Shown here: positions 9,074-17,784 of the stretch, piece after piece
Layout: every line of letters starts with the position of its first letter
Position numbering within the stretch: the first letter of the stretch is position 1
Source: Staphylococcus sp. 17KM0847
Lineage (GTDB): Bacteria > Bacillota > Bacilli > Staphylococcales > Staphylococcaceae
Assembly (NCBI RefSeq): GCF_013463155.1
Contig: NZ_CP040781.1
Span: 868,001 to 932,000, forward strand
Length of the DNA: 64,000 bases
Reading direction: 5' to 3'
Notes under the pieces: generated by a model
The model's input: only the letters and a program-made list of their open reading frames with translations
The model's database searches: none
What the model was told of the DNA's origin: nothing
Translations under genes and position numbers: made by a program

Positions 9074-9102
9074 TTAACGTGATGTGGGTTTAAAGTTATA
9101 AT
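9074..9102 (+). promoter_or_regulatory. phoPR promoter
   Basis: TTAACG, 17 bases, TATAAT. The perfect -10 and weak -35 fit an activator-dependent promoter next to the TTAA repeats. Confidence 0.55.
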
Positions 9103-9137
9103 AAGTTAAATCATAAAGACATGAGGAGGGGCAGATA

Positions 9138-9836
9138 ATGGTTCAAAAAGTTCTTGTTGTAGATGATGAACATTCAATTGTGACGTTGCTTAAATATAAT
9201 TTGGAACAGGCCGGTTATTCGATTGATATTGCACAAGATGGTGAAGAAGCTTTAACAAAGGTGTCAGAAGGAAAGCCGGACCTCGTTGTACTAGATGTGA
9301 TGTTGCCGAAGAAAAATGGGATCGAAGTGTGCAAAACCATTCGTGCAGAGAGAAACCAAGTGCCGATTCTGATGCTGACGGCAAAAGATGACGAGTTTGA
9401 CCGTGTACTCGGTTTAGAGCTAGGGGCGGATGACTACATGACGAAGCCTTTTTCGCCGAGAGAAGTTGTTGCACGTGTAAAGGCGATCTTGCGTCGTTCT
9501 ACACATATGGAACAAAGCAATGAAGATGAGGATGAAATTCATATTGGATCGTTATGTATTCGTCCTGACTTTTTTGAAGTGTATCGTGATCATCAATTAG
9601 TAGAATTAACACCGAAAGAGTTTGAGCTATTACTGTATTTGATTGAGCGTCAAGGACGTGTGATTACACGAGAACATATGTTGAACTCCGTATGGAACTA
9701 TGAGTTTGCGGGAGATTCGCGCATCGTGGATGTACATATTAGTCATTTGCGTGATAAGTTAGAAGAAAACCCTAAACAACCACAGTTGATTAAAACGGTT
9801 CGTGGTTTAGGGTATAAAATGGAGCGTCCAAAATAG
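9138..9836 (+). CDS. phoP: Response regulator PhoP
   Basis: OmpR-family DNA-binding response regulator of 232 residues for the phosphate-starvation response. The receiver domain (about 1-120) has the acidic pocket VVDDE (D9, D10), phospho-acceptor D53 in VVLDVMLP, T81 and K103 in MTKPFS. The winged-helix domain spans about 130-230 (LTPKEFELLLYL, GRVITREHML, VRGLGYKME). SD gaggagggg precedes the ATG. The phoR start codon abuts its stop codon, so the two are translated together. Upstream are 11-bp phased TTAARA repeats suggesting autoregulation. Confidence 0.95.
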   Translation: MVQKVLVVDDEHSIVTLLKYNLEQAGYSIDIAQDGEEALTKVSEGKPDLVVLDVMLPKKNGIEVCKTIRAERNQVPILMLTAKDDEFDRVLGLELGADDYMTKPFSPREVVARVKAILRRSTHMEQSNEDEDEIHIGSLCIRPDFFEVYRDHQLVELTPKEFELLLYLIERQGRVITREHMLNSVWNYEFAGDSRIVDVHISHLRDKLEENPKQPQLIKTVRGLGYKMERPK

Positions 9837-11546
9837 ATGATTAAATTTTATCATAAGCTTTTGTTAATACTGACGACGATTACAGTTGTCAGTTTTATGA
9901 TATTGGGTTTTGTGATTCACAACACCATCGATTTAACAGTTGAAAAATATCAAAAAAAAGAAGCACATCAGGAGGCAGAACAGCTGCTTGCACGTTATTT
10001 TGCTGAAGATAGACAAGATATTCGCAGGCTGGCTGAGCTTTTTGAGGTGGATGTGACTATTATGGATACGTCAGATGAATATCACGTTACAGTACATTCA
10101 ACATCGCCCTTGAAGGCACAAACTCAGCCCTTATTACAAAAGTTGAAGACTGAAAATAATGTGTATCAGCTCAATCGCAAGACGGGGGTTTATACATATG
10201 CGTATAAAGAGGACAATACCGCAATATTGTTGAGTGGACAGTCCAAAGTGGTGTCTGATTTACAGTTACAGTTTTGGAAATATTTAGTCGTGATTGGTTT
10301 GTTTACGATGGCACTTATTTTCTTTACGGTGCGTTATATTAATAGAACATATATTCAGCCTATCAATGAAGTATCTTATGCAGCGTCACTCTTATCAGAG
10401 GGGAAATATCACATACGTGTACCGGAGAGCAGTGTCAAAGAAACGAAAGAATTGTATGTGACGATTAATGTATTAGCACGGCGACTGGATAAGTTGAATA
10501 GTGCTCAGAAAATCGAACGCAATCGTTTAGTGACGACGCTTGAGAATATACCGAGTGCTATTTTGATGATTGATAAACACGGAGATATTGTTCTAGCGAA
10601 TAAAACGTATTGTGAGATTTTTAATAATGGTAAATATGTTGAACAACAAAATTATGAAGCGATTTTAAATCCTGTATTAAAGCAGCTGGTCGTAGAGGGG
10701 TTTAAAGTTGAGAAAGCGATGTATCAACAAATTGAAATGCACGTCAATGATATTCATCAGAAGTTTTTTGATGCTTCATGTGTTCCGATATTGACGCGTA
10801 AAAGAAAAAAACTACAAGGCATGGTTATCGTATTACACGATATTACTCAGCTGAAAAAACTGGAAAACTTGCGACGTGATTTTGTCGCAAATGTATCACA
10901 TGAATTAAGAACACCGATTACATCGATCAAAGGTTTTGCGGAAACGTTAATCGATGGCGCAAAGAATGACCCTCAATCGCTAGATATGTTTTTAAATATT
11001 ATTTTGAAGGAGTCTAATCGTATTCAGTCCCTTGTTGAAGATTTATTAGACCTATCAAAAATTGAACAGAATACAACATTAGAACGGCATCGAATTCACC
11101 TCTCAGAAGTTGCACGTGGGGCTATGTCTGTGATTGAACCGATTGCCCAAGCGAAACATATTACATTAGTAGATGCGATCGACGATGATGTCTATGCGAT
11201 GGCAGATGAAGATAAAATCGCACAAGTGATTGTCAATTTAATGACGAATGCTGTTAATTATTCTTATGCGCATAAAACAGTGACATTGCGTGTGTTTGAA
11301 GAACAGCAACAACAGGTGATTGAAGTCATAGATGAAGGCATTGGCATTCATCAAGATGAGAAGTATCATATTTTCGAACGTTTTTATCGAGTGGATAAAG
11401 CAAGAAGCCGTGATTCAGGTGGCACAGGTCTTGGGTTATCGATTACAAAGCATATTGTAGAAGCATATCAAGGCAAAATTGAAGTGGATTCTGAAGAAGG
11501 TCGCGGCTCTACGTTTAGAGTGATATTAATGGATCCAGATAAATAA
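9837..11546 (+). CDS. phoR: Sensor histidine kinase PhoR
   Basis: Membrane histidine kinase of 569 residues that phosphorylates PhoP. Two membrane segments (about 7-29 and 147-167) enclose an extracytoplasmic sensor region of roughly 115 residues. HAMP follows (about 168-222), then a PAS domain (about 230-330), then HisKA with H355 in NVSHELRTPITS, then HATPase_c with N box (VNLMTNAVNYS), G1 (DEGIGI) and G2 (GGTGLGLSI). ATG directly follows the phoP stop with no spacer; an SD-like ggag lies in the end of phoP. A weak terminator follows. Confidence 0.95.
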   Translation: MIKFYHKLLLILTTITVVSFMILGFVIHNTIDLTVEKYQKKEAHQEAEQLLARYFAEDRQDIRRLAELFEVDVTIMDTSDEYHVTVHSTSPLKAQTQPLLQKLKTENNVYQLNRKTGVYTYAYKEDNTAILLSGQSKVVSDLQLQFWKYLVVIGLFTMALIFFTVRYINRTYIQPINEVSYAASLLSEGKYHIRVPESSVKETKELYVTINVLARRLDKLNSAQKIERNRLVTTLENIPSAILMIDKHGDIVLANKTYCEIFNNGKYVEQQNYEAILNPVLKQLVVEGFKVEKAMYQQIEMHVNDIHQKFFDASCVPILTRKRKKLQGMVIVLHDITQLKKLENLRRDFVANVSHELRTPITSIKGFAETLIDGAKNDPQSLDMFLNIILKESNRIQSLVEDLLDLSKIEQNTTLERHRIHLSEVARGAMSVIEPIAQAKHITLVDAIDDDVYAMADEDKIAQVIVNLMTNAVNYSYAHKTVTLRVFEEQQQQVIEVIDEGIGIHQDEKYHIFERFYRVDKARSRDSGGTGLGLSITKHIVEAYQGKIEVDSEEGRGSTFRVILMDPDK

Positions 11547-11556
11547 ATGAGATGAG

Positions 11557-11602
11557 AAGTGTGTGCAGTGAATGTCAGTGATGTCATGATCTGTACACAC
11601 TT
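11557..11602 (+). terminator. phoR terminator (weak)
   Basis: Twelve-bp stem aagtgtgtgcag / ctgtacacactt with one G-U pair and a 22-base loop. The following sequence is only moderately T-rich (atttgtgttt). Confidence 0.5.
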
Positions 11603-11680
11603 ATTTGTGTTTGATGTAGGCAATAGGGTTTCGTTGCGTTCTGTGATAAAATATAAACAAACACTGATGGAGGGAACGCT

Positions 11681-14308
11681 GTGGACAAACTGATATTAAT
11701 TGATGGTAATAGTTTAAGTTTTCGTGCTTTTTATGCATTGCCATTGTTACAAAATAAAGCTGGCATCCATACGAATGCGATTTATGGGTTTGCACGCTTA
11801 TTAGAGAAGATTTTAAAAGAAGAACAGCCGAGTCACTTTCTCGTGGCTTTTGATGCTGGAAAAACGACATTTCGACATGAACAGTATGCAGACTATAAAG
11901 GCGGTCGTCAAAAAACACCGCCTGAGTTAAGTGAGCAGTTTCCATATATACGTCAACTGTTAGAGGCGTATGCGATCAAGACTTATGAGCTGGAAAACTA
12001 TGAAGCTGATGATATTATCGGTACATTAAGTCGTCAGGCAGATGAGCAAGGGATGCAAACAATCATTATTACAGGTGATCGAGATTTGACACAGTTGGCA
12101 TCGGATCATGTGACGATTTATTATACGAAAAAAGGTGTCACAGAAGTCGATCATTACACACCACAGTTTATTGCAGAAAAATACAATGGCTTACAACCCG
12201 AACAAATCATTGATATGAAAGGGCTTATGGGAGATGCGTCGGATAATATTCCAGGTGTTGCAGGTGTCGGGGAGAAAACAGCACTCAAGCTATTAGCACA
12301 GTTTGGTACGGTTGAAGGCGTATATGAGGCAATTGATGATGTATCCGGCAAAAAGTTAAAAGAGAAGCTTATGGCGAGCCAAGACGATGCCTTGATGAGT
12401 AAAGCGCTAGCAACAATCAATCGACATAGTCCCATCACTGTTACATTAGAGGATACGAAGCGACCTGATACTTACGATGAAACGGATAAGGTTACATTAT
12501 TTAAAGAGTTAGAGTTTCGTCAGTTACTCGATGACCTTGACGCATCACCGAGTGAAGCGGAGCCAGTCAAAACGTTTGAAGTGGGTACAGATTTAGATGT
12601 GATTGATTTTGAGTCACTGACTAAAGCGGCCATTCATATTGAGGTTGAGGGAGTCAACTATTTGAAAGATACATTACTCAAGTTTGGGATATATGATGGA
12701 CAACAGTATGTAGTGACATCAATCGAAGCAGCTCAAGCACATGCTCCATTGCTAACATGGCTCGCTGATGCTCAAACAGAGAAAGTCGTTTATGATGCCA
12801 AAAAAACATACATTGCGATGAAGCGACTTGATATAAGATTACGTCATGTTACTTTTGATGCGATGTTAGCGAGTTATTTGATTGATCCATCACTGACGAT
12901 TGATGATGTGTACTCAGTCATGTCACGCTATCAAGCCACGTATGTACAAGAAGATGTAGCGATATATGGTAAAGGCAAGGCGTTTAAAATACCGGATGAT
13001 CGTGTATTGAATGCACACATTGCGACGATTTTAGATGCGCTGCATACGGTAGAGCCACAAATGATTGAAGTGTTGACTGAGCATCAACAGCTCGATTTGT
13101 TATCAGATTTAGAGCTGCCTCTTGCGTTAATTTTAAGTGAGATGGAATATGTGGGGATTTATACGGATCGAGCTACGTTACAAACGATGGAGGCGGACTT
13201 ACAAGCACGTTTGGATGACTTAGTACGCACGATACATGAGCAAGCAGGAACGTCATTTAACTTAAACTCACCGAAACAATTAGGTGTCGTATTATTTGAA
13301 GATTTAGGGCTACCTGTTATTAAAAAGACGAAAACAGGCTATTCGACAGCCGTAGACGTGTTGGAAAAGTTAGAAGGACAGCATCCGATTATTGAGAATA
13401 TATTAACGTATCGTACATTGTCAAAGTTACAGTCCACATACGTTGAAGGACTTCAAAAAGTGATTTGGGAAGATGAACGTATCCATACACGTTTTAATCA
13501 AACATTAGCACAAACTGGACGCTTGTCCTCTGTTGATCCCAACTTACAAAATATTCCAATTCGACTAGAAGAAGGGCGTCAAATCCGTAAAGCATTTAAG
13601 TCATCACATGAAGACTATGTTATTATGGCGGCGGATTATTCTCAAATCGAATTGCGTGTACTTGCACACATTACGGGTGATCCAACACTTAAAAAAGCCT
13701 TTATTGATGAAGAAGATGTACACACAACGACGGCAATGAAGGTATTCGGTGTTGCGGCGGAAGAGGTCACATCACTGATGCGTCGCCAAGCGAAGGCGGT
13801 CAACTTTGGCATTGTTTACGGTATTAGTGACTATGGATTGAGTCAAAGTTTAGGCATTACGCGTAAAGAGGCGCAACGTTTTATTGATGATTATTTAGGG
13901 CATTTTCCGGGTGTTAAGACCTATATGGAATCTATCGTACAAGATGCGAAACAACAAGGCTATGTTGAAACATTATTACATCGACGTCGGTATATTCCAG
14001 ACATTACAAGTCGAAATTTCAATAAGAGAGGTTTTGCAGAGCGTACAGCGATGAACTCACCGATTCAAGGGAGTGCAGCAGATATTATTAAACAAGCAAT
14101 GGTGCATTATCATGAGGCGATACAGCAGACTGATTTTAATGCGAAACTCTTACTCCAAGTACACGATGAATTGATTTTTGAGGTGCCTAAGACGGAAGTT
14201 GAAGCATTTAGCATATTCGTTGAAGATATTATGTCTAATGCTTTACAATTAGACGTTCCGCTACGTGTGGAGTCGGATTATGGAGAGACATGGTATGATG
14301 CAAAATAG
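11681..14308 (+). CDS. polA: DNA polymerase I
   Basis: Repair and Okazaki-fragment polymerase, 875 residues, started at GTG after SD ggaggg. The N-terminal 5' nuclease domain (1 to about 290) has acidic metal ligands in LILIDGNSL, YEADDIIGT and ITGDRDLTQ. The middle 3'-5' exonuclease-like domain has IHIEVEG where proofreading enzymes have a D-x-E motif, so proofreading is probably lost, as in Bacillus-type Pol I. The polymerase domain has motif A DYSQIELR (D652), motif B RRQAKAVNFGIVYG and motif C QVHDELIFE. It is followed 18 bases later by mutM; polA, mutM and coaE look like one operon for replication and repair with a CoA gene attached. Confidence 0.96.
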   Translation: MDKLILIDGNSLSFRAFYALPLLQNKAGIHTNAIYGFARLLEKILKEEQPSHFLVAFDAGKTTFRHEQYADYKGGRQKTPPELSEQFPYIRQLLEAYAIKTYELENYEADDIIGTLSRQADEQGMQTIIITGDRDLTQLASDHVTIYYTKKGVTEVDHYTPQFIAEKYNGLQPEQIIDMKGLMGDASDNIPGVAGVGEKTALKLLAQFGTVEGVYEAIDDVSGKKLKEKLMASQDDALMSKALATINRHSPITVTLEDTKRPDTYDETDKVTLFKELEFRQLLDDLDASPSEAEPVKTFEVGTDLDVIDFESLTKAAIHIEVEGVNYLKDTLLKFGIYDGQQYVVTSIEAAQAHAPLLTWLADAQTEKVVYDAKKTYIAMKRLDIRLRHVTFDAMLASYLIDPSLTIDDVYSVMSRYQATYVQEDVAIYGKGKAFKIPDDRVLNAHIATILDALHTVEPQMIEVLTEHQQLDLLSDLELPLALILSEMEYVGIYTDRATLQTMEADLQARLDDLVRTIHEQAGTSFNLNSPKQLGVVLFEDLGLPVIKKTKTGYSTAVDVLEKLEGQHPIIENILTYRTLSKLQSTYVEGLQKVIWEDERIHTRFNQTLAQTGRLSSVDPNLQNIPIRLEEGRQIRKAFKSSHEDYVIMAADYSQIELRVLAHITGDPTLKKAFIDEEDVHTTTAMKVFGVAAEEVTSLMRRQAKAVNFGIVYGISDYGLSQSLGITRKEAQRFIDDYLGHFPGVKTYMESIVQDAKQQGYVETLLHRRRYIPDITSRNFNKRGFAERTAMNSPIQGSAADIIKQAMVHYHEAIQQTDFNAKLLLQVHDELIFEVPKTEVEAFSIFVEDIMSNALQLDVPLRVESDYGETWYDAK

Positions 14309-14326
14309 AAAGAAGGTTGGGAAAAC

Positions 14327-15199
14327 GTGCCAGAATTACCAGAAGTAGAGCATGTTAAACGTGGTATCGTTCCATATATTGTAGGGCAAAAAATTATAGA
14401 TATTACTTTTTCAGATAAAGTCATAGACGGTAAAGCGTCAGGTAAAGAAACGATTATTAAAGGGAGCACGCTCGAAGCGTTTCGACAATATAGTATCGGT
14501 TATACGATTACGGATGTGGTGCGACGCAGTAAATATTTATTGTTTTCACTCGAACAAGAGACCATACAGCGCACACTAATTTCACATCTTGGTATGGCAG
14601 GTGGCTTTTTTGTAGCGCGTGAAGTATCGGATATTATCATACCGAACTATCGGAAGCATTGGCACGTTATCTTCCATTTGGATAATGATCTGAAGTTGAT
14701 CTATTCAGATATTCGTCGTTTTGGTGAGATACGGAACGTGAGCGCGTTAGACGAATATCCATCTATATTGGATATTGCGCCTGAACCATTTCATCAAGAA
14801 GCGGAAGCACACTTTTTAAATCAATTTGAACATAAAAAATATGCGAAGATGCCTATTAAACAAATGATATTGGATCATCGTGTCATAGCAGGGTGTGGTA
14901 ATATTTATGCATGTGAGGCACTTTTTGATGCCGGAATCCATCCACAGAGGCAGGCAAAAGATTTAAGCCTTGCGCAGCGACAAAAAGTGTTCAAAAGTGT
15001 TGTGAAAGTTTTAGAAATGGGTATTGTAAATGGAGGAACGAGTATTTCGGATTATGTGCATGCAGATGGCCAACGAGGAACGATGCAAAATAATCTGAAT
15101 GTGTATAAACAAAAGGAATGTTCAGTATGTGGACAGGCAATCACTACCGCAATCATCGGTGGTAGAAATACGCATTATTGTGAACATTGCCAACAATAG
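14327..15199 (+). CDS. mutM: Formamidopyrimidine-DNA glycosylase
   Basis: Bifunctional glycosylase/AP lyase that removes 8-oxoguanine and formamidopyrimidines, 290 residues. It starts at GTG so that, after Met removal, the catalytic N-terminal proline is exposed (PELPEVEHV, with the conserved Glu). The helix-two-turn-helix region carries the [13 protein letters not shown] motif, and the C-terminus has the zinc finger CSVCG...HYCEHC. It lies 18 bases after polA and 13 bases before coaE. Confidence 0.95.
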   Translation: MPELPEVEHVKRGIVPYIVGQKIIDITFSDKVIDGKASGKETIIKGSTLEAFRQYSIGYTITDVVRRSKYLLFSLEQETIQRTLISHLGMAGGFFVAREVSDIIIPNYRKHWHVIFHLDNDLKLIYSDIRRFGEIRNVSALDEYPSILDIAPEPFHQEAEAHFLNQFEHKKYAKMPIKQMILDHRVIAGCGNIYACEALFDAGIHPQRQAKDLSLAQRQKVFKSVVKVLEMGIVNGGTSISDYVHADGQRGTMQNNLNVYKQKECSVCGQAITTAIIGGRNTHYCEHCQQ

Positions 15200-15212
15200 A
15201 AAGAGGGAAATT

Positions 15213-15806
15213 ATGCCAAAAGTCATTGGATTAACAGGTGGAATTGCTACTGGAAAATCTACGGTAGCAGAGATATTAACAGCACATGGATTTAAAATTG
15301 TAGATGCAGATTTAGCAGCACGTCAAGCTGTTGAAAAGGGTTCTGAAGGATTGCAACAGGTCAAAGAAGTCTTTGGCGAAGCTGCAATCACGGATGAAGG
15401 TGAGATGGATCGTGCGTATATCGCAAGTCAAGTTTTTTATGATGATGCACTACGTCAACAATTAAATGAGATTATCCATCCTAAAGTACGTGAGATTATG
15501 GCAGCTGAACGTGATGCTTATTTAAATGAAGGCTACAATGTGATTATGGATATTCCATTGCTCTACGAAAATGGTTTAGAAGATACAGTAGACGAAGTGT
15601 GGCTTGTGTATGCGTCGGAATCTATCCAAGTTGATCGCTTGATGGCACGTAACGAATTGTCGATTGAAGACGCGAAGGCACGTGTATATAGTCAGATTTC
15701 AATCGATAAAAAGAGCAGAATGGCGGATGTCGTTATCGATAATTTAGGAACAACATTAGAATTAAAACAAAATGTAGAAAAAATGCTTGAGAAAAAAGGA
15801 TATTAA
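15213..15806 (+). CDS. coaE: Dephospho-CoA kinase
   Basis: Final step of coenzyme A synthesis: phosphorylates the 3'-hydroxyl of dephospho-CoA. The protein has 197 residues from the ATG at 15213 (SD aagaggg); the frame is open further upstream inside mutM, but the family N-terminus is [16 protein letters not shown], with the P-loop at residues 9-16. Core motifs DADLAAR, IHPKVRE and DIPLLYENG match the family. A hairpin follows the stop. Confidence 0.95.
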   Translation: MPKVIGLTGGIATGKSTVAEILTAHGFKIVDADLAARQAVEKGSEGLQQVKEVFGEAAITDEGEMDRAYIASQVFYDDALRQQLNEIIHPKVREIMAAERDAYLNEGYNVIMDIPLLYENGLEDTVDEVWLVYASESIQVDRLMARNELSIEDAKARVYSQISIDKKSRMADVVIDNLGTTLELKQNVEKMLEKKGY

Positions 15807-15842
15807 TGGATTGTAAATCGATAAAGATATTTTATCCGTTAT

Positions 15843-15874
15843 AGGTGGGGTGGCTGAGGCTGTCCTACCTTTTT
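15843..15874 (+). terminator. coaE terminator
   Basis: Stem aggtggggt / gtcctacct (with G-U pairs) around ggctgaggct, followed by T5, 36 bases after the stop. Confidence 0.65.
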
Positions 15875-15987
15875 AGTATGTAAAATATGGATATCTTTAT
15901 TTCAATAAGGATGTTCATTGTAAAATAGAAATATAGGAAGCATCGATATTATAGAAATTAATTAAATGTTATAATTAAAAATTATGT

Positions 15988-16003
15988 TAGAAAACGGTTT
16001 CAT
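15988..16003 (+). promoter_or_regulatory. cre-like catabolite operator of gapB
   Basis: The bases tagaaaacggtttcat match the CcpA site consensus WTGNAARCGNWWWCAW at all but one position. The site covers the -35 region of the gapB promoter, a typical place for repression. This suits a gluconeogenic gene that should be off in glucose (inference). Confidence 0.5.
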
Positions 16004-16025
16004 TTGTAGGAAATTATGTTATACT
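15997..16025 (+). promoter_or_regulatory. gapB promoter
   Basis: -10 TATACT at 16020-16025; the -35 (gtttca at 15997) is weak and overlaps the cre-like site. Confidence 0.45.
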
Positions 16026-16068
16026 CTTGAATATAAGTATAACACATTTTTAAGGAGTGCTTTTTGAC

Positions 16069-17067
16069 ATGACGACAAAGATTGCGATTAACGGACTAGG
16101 TCGTATTGGCCGTATGGTATTGCGCATTGCATTAAATAGAGAGGATATCGAAGTGGTAGCGATCAATGCAAGTTACCCACCTGAAACGATTGCGCATTTG
16201 ATTAAATATGACACAACACATGGTTTATTTAATCAAACCGTAGAACCTACTGAAAAAGGGATTAAAGTTGATGGCAAAGAAATTCAACTGACTTCAGACC
16301 GTAACCCTGAAAACTTACCATGGAAAACATTAGGTATTGATGTTGTAGTTGAGGCGACAGGTAAGTTTAATCACGGGGATAAAGCGATTGCACATATCAA
16401 AGCAGGCGCTAAAAAAGTAATTTTAACGGGGCCTTCTAAAGGTGGAGAAGTTCAAACTATTGTTAAAGGTGTAAACGACAAAGATTTAGATGTTGAAAAA
16501 TACGATATCTTTAGTAATGCTTCTTGTACGACAAACTGCTTAGCACCTGTTGCAAAATTATTAAATGACGCATTTGGTATTAAAAATGGTTTAATGACGA
16601 CTGTACATGCTGTAACAAATGATCAAAACAACTTAGATAACCCACACAAAGATTTACGTCGTGCACGTGCAGCATTTGAGAGTATCATCCCAACATCAAC
16701 AGGCGCAGCGAAAGCACTAGCACTTGTGTTACCTGAATTACAAGGTAAATTACACGGTATGGCTTTACGTGTACCTACGAAAAATGTGTCACTCGTAGAT
16801 CTTGTTGTCGATTTAGAGCAATCTGTTACGAAAGAACAAGTGAACGAATTATTCCGTCAAAATGATCTCGATGGTGTTGTTGAAATAGTAGATGCACCAC
16901 TTGTGTCAGATGACTTTATGACGAACCCACACTCTGCAATCATTGACGCACCATCAACTATTGTTATGGGTGACAATAAAGTTAAAGTATTGGCATGGTA
17001 TGACAACGAATGGGGCTATTCTAACCGTGTTGTAGATGTCTTACAACTGATCGCAAAAGAAATCTAA
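16069..17067 (+). CDS. gapB: Gluconeogenic glyceraldehyde-3-phosphate dehydrogenase
   Basis: Converts 1,3-bisphosphoglycerate to glyceraldehyde 3-phosphate during growth on gluconeogenic carbon; 332 residues. The ATG at 16069 is preferred over a GTG four codons upstream because SD taaggag suits it and MTTKIAINGLGRIGR is the family start. Rossmann fold GLGRIGR, catalytic C153 in SNASCTTNC, and the long PTKNVSLVDLVV segment are present. INASYPPETIAHL after the second strand is the GapB-type signature and fits NADP preference (family knowledge). Single-gene unit with its own promoter, cre-like site and terminator. Confidence 0.93.
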   Translation: MTTKIAINGLGRIGRMVLRIALNREDIEVVAINASYPPETIAHLIKYDTTHGLFNQTVEPTEKGIKVDGKEIQLTSDRNPENLPWKTLGIDVVVEATGKFNHGDKAIAHIKAGAKKVILTGPSKGGEVQTIVKGVNDKDLDVEKYDIFSNASCTTNCLAPVAKLLNDAFGIKNGLMTTVHAVTNDQNNLDNPHKDLRRARAAFESIIPTSTGAAKALALVLPELQGKLHGMALRVPTKNVSLVDLVVDLEQSVTKEQVNELFRQNDLDGVVEIVDAPLVSDDFMTNPHSAIIDAPSTIVMGDNKVKVLAWYDNEWGYSNRVVDVLQLIAKEI

Positions 17068-17080
17068 TCAATATTTATTT

Positions 17081-17121
17081 AAAGCGCTGGATCACTGTGT
17101 ATGTGGTTCAGCGCTTTCTTT
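17081..17121 (+). terminator. gapB terminator
   Basis: Nine-bp stem aaagcgctg / cagcgcttt, extended by atcac / gtggt-type pairing, then tctttat. Lies 14 bases after the stop. Confidence 0.75.
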
Positions 17122-17207
17122 ATATTATCGCATGAATCTAGGGCATTTCTTATCATAGAATATAAAAACTATAACAATATTATGTCAACTAAAGTGTTGT
17201 TTATAAA

Positions 17208-17254
17208 ATAAAAAGAGGTCAGTATCGTCTCTCCAAGATGATGCCTCACTTTTG
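17208..17254. other. Hairpin between gapB and nrdR
   Basis: Imperfect inverted repeat with arms aaagagg / cctcacttt. It may terminate leftover transcription in either direction; function uncertain. Confidence 0.35.
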
Positions 17255-17279
17255 TTATAGCGTTGTTTTATAGTATAAT
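17252..17279 (+). promoter_or_regulatory. nrdR-dnaB-dnaI promoter
   Basis: TTGTTA, 16 bases, TATAAT, ending 34 bases before the nrdR start codon. Confidence 0.5.
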
Positions 17280-17313
17280 GAAACAAAATGATTGCTGAGA
17301 AGGTGACAAAGTC

Positions 17314-17784
17314 GTGAAATGTCCAAAATGTAACCATACACAATCTCGTGTTGTTGACTCAAGACACGTAGAAGATACGAATGCCATCCGAAGAAGACGT
17401 GAATGTGACCAATGTGGCACGCGTTTCACAACTTTTGAACACATTGAGATGAGTCCATTGATTGTTGTGAAAAAAGATGGAACACGCGAACAATTCAATC
17501 GTGAAAAAATATTAAATGGTCTTGTGCGTTCATGTGAGAAGCGTCCTGTTCGTTTGCAACAATTAGAAGAAATTACCAATCAGGTGGAATGGCAATTGCG
17601 TGAATCAGGCATTGCAGAAATTTCATCACGCGATATTGGAGAGTATGTGATGGATTTATTAATGCAAGTGGATCAAGTATCCTATGTAAGATTTGCATCG
17701 GTTTATCGAGAATTTAAAGATGTAGACCAATTATTAGAGTCCATGCAAGGCATATTGAAAGAGAATAAGCGGAGTGAATTATAA
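17314..17784 (+). CDS. nrdR: Transcriptional repressor NrdR
   Basis: ATP/dATP-sensing repressor of ribonucleotide reductase genes, 156 residues, with a GTG start. The N-terminal zinc ribbon has C3, C6, C31 and C34 (CPKC, CDQC), followed by RRRR; the ATP-cone covers about residues 49-139 ([16 protein letters not shown]). The stop codon overlaps the dnaB start (TAATG), so nrdR, dnaB and dnaI are one translationally coupled unit linking nucleotide supply with replication initiation. Confidence 0.95.
   Translation: MKCPKCNHTQSRVVDSRHVEDTNAIRRRRECDQCGTRFTTFEHIEMSPLIVVKKDGTREQFNREKILNGLVRSCEKRPVRLQQLEEITNQVEWQLRESGIAEISSRDIGEYVMDLLMQVDQVSYVRFASVYREFKDVDQLLESMQGILKENKRSEL

Noticed and set aside
662..9138. 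Mobile element or pathogenicity island carrying the adhesins
   Set aside because: No integrase, transposase, inverted repeats or tRNA target was seen; local duplication and recombination explain the structure better.
11601..11945. Minus-strand frame of 114 codons across the phoR-polA gap
   Set aside because: Covers the polA start and its SD on the other strand; its composition is not protein-like and no SD was found.
11681..14308. Proofreading activity for DNA polymerase I
   Set aside because: The exonuclease-like domain lacks the D-x-E metal-binding motif where it should be.
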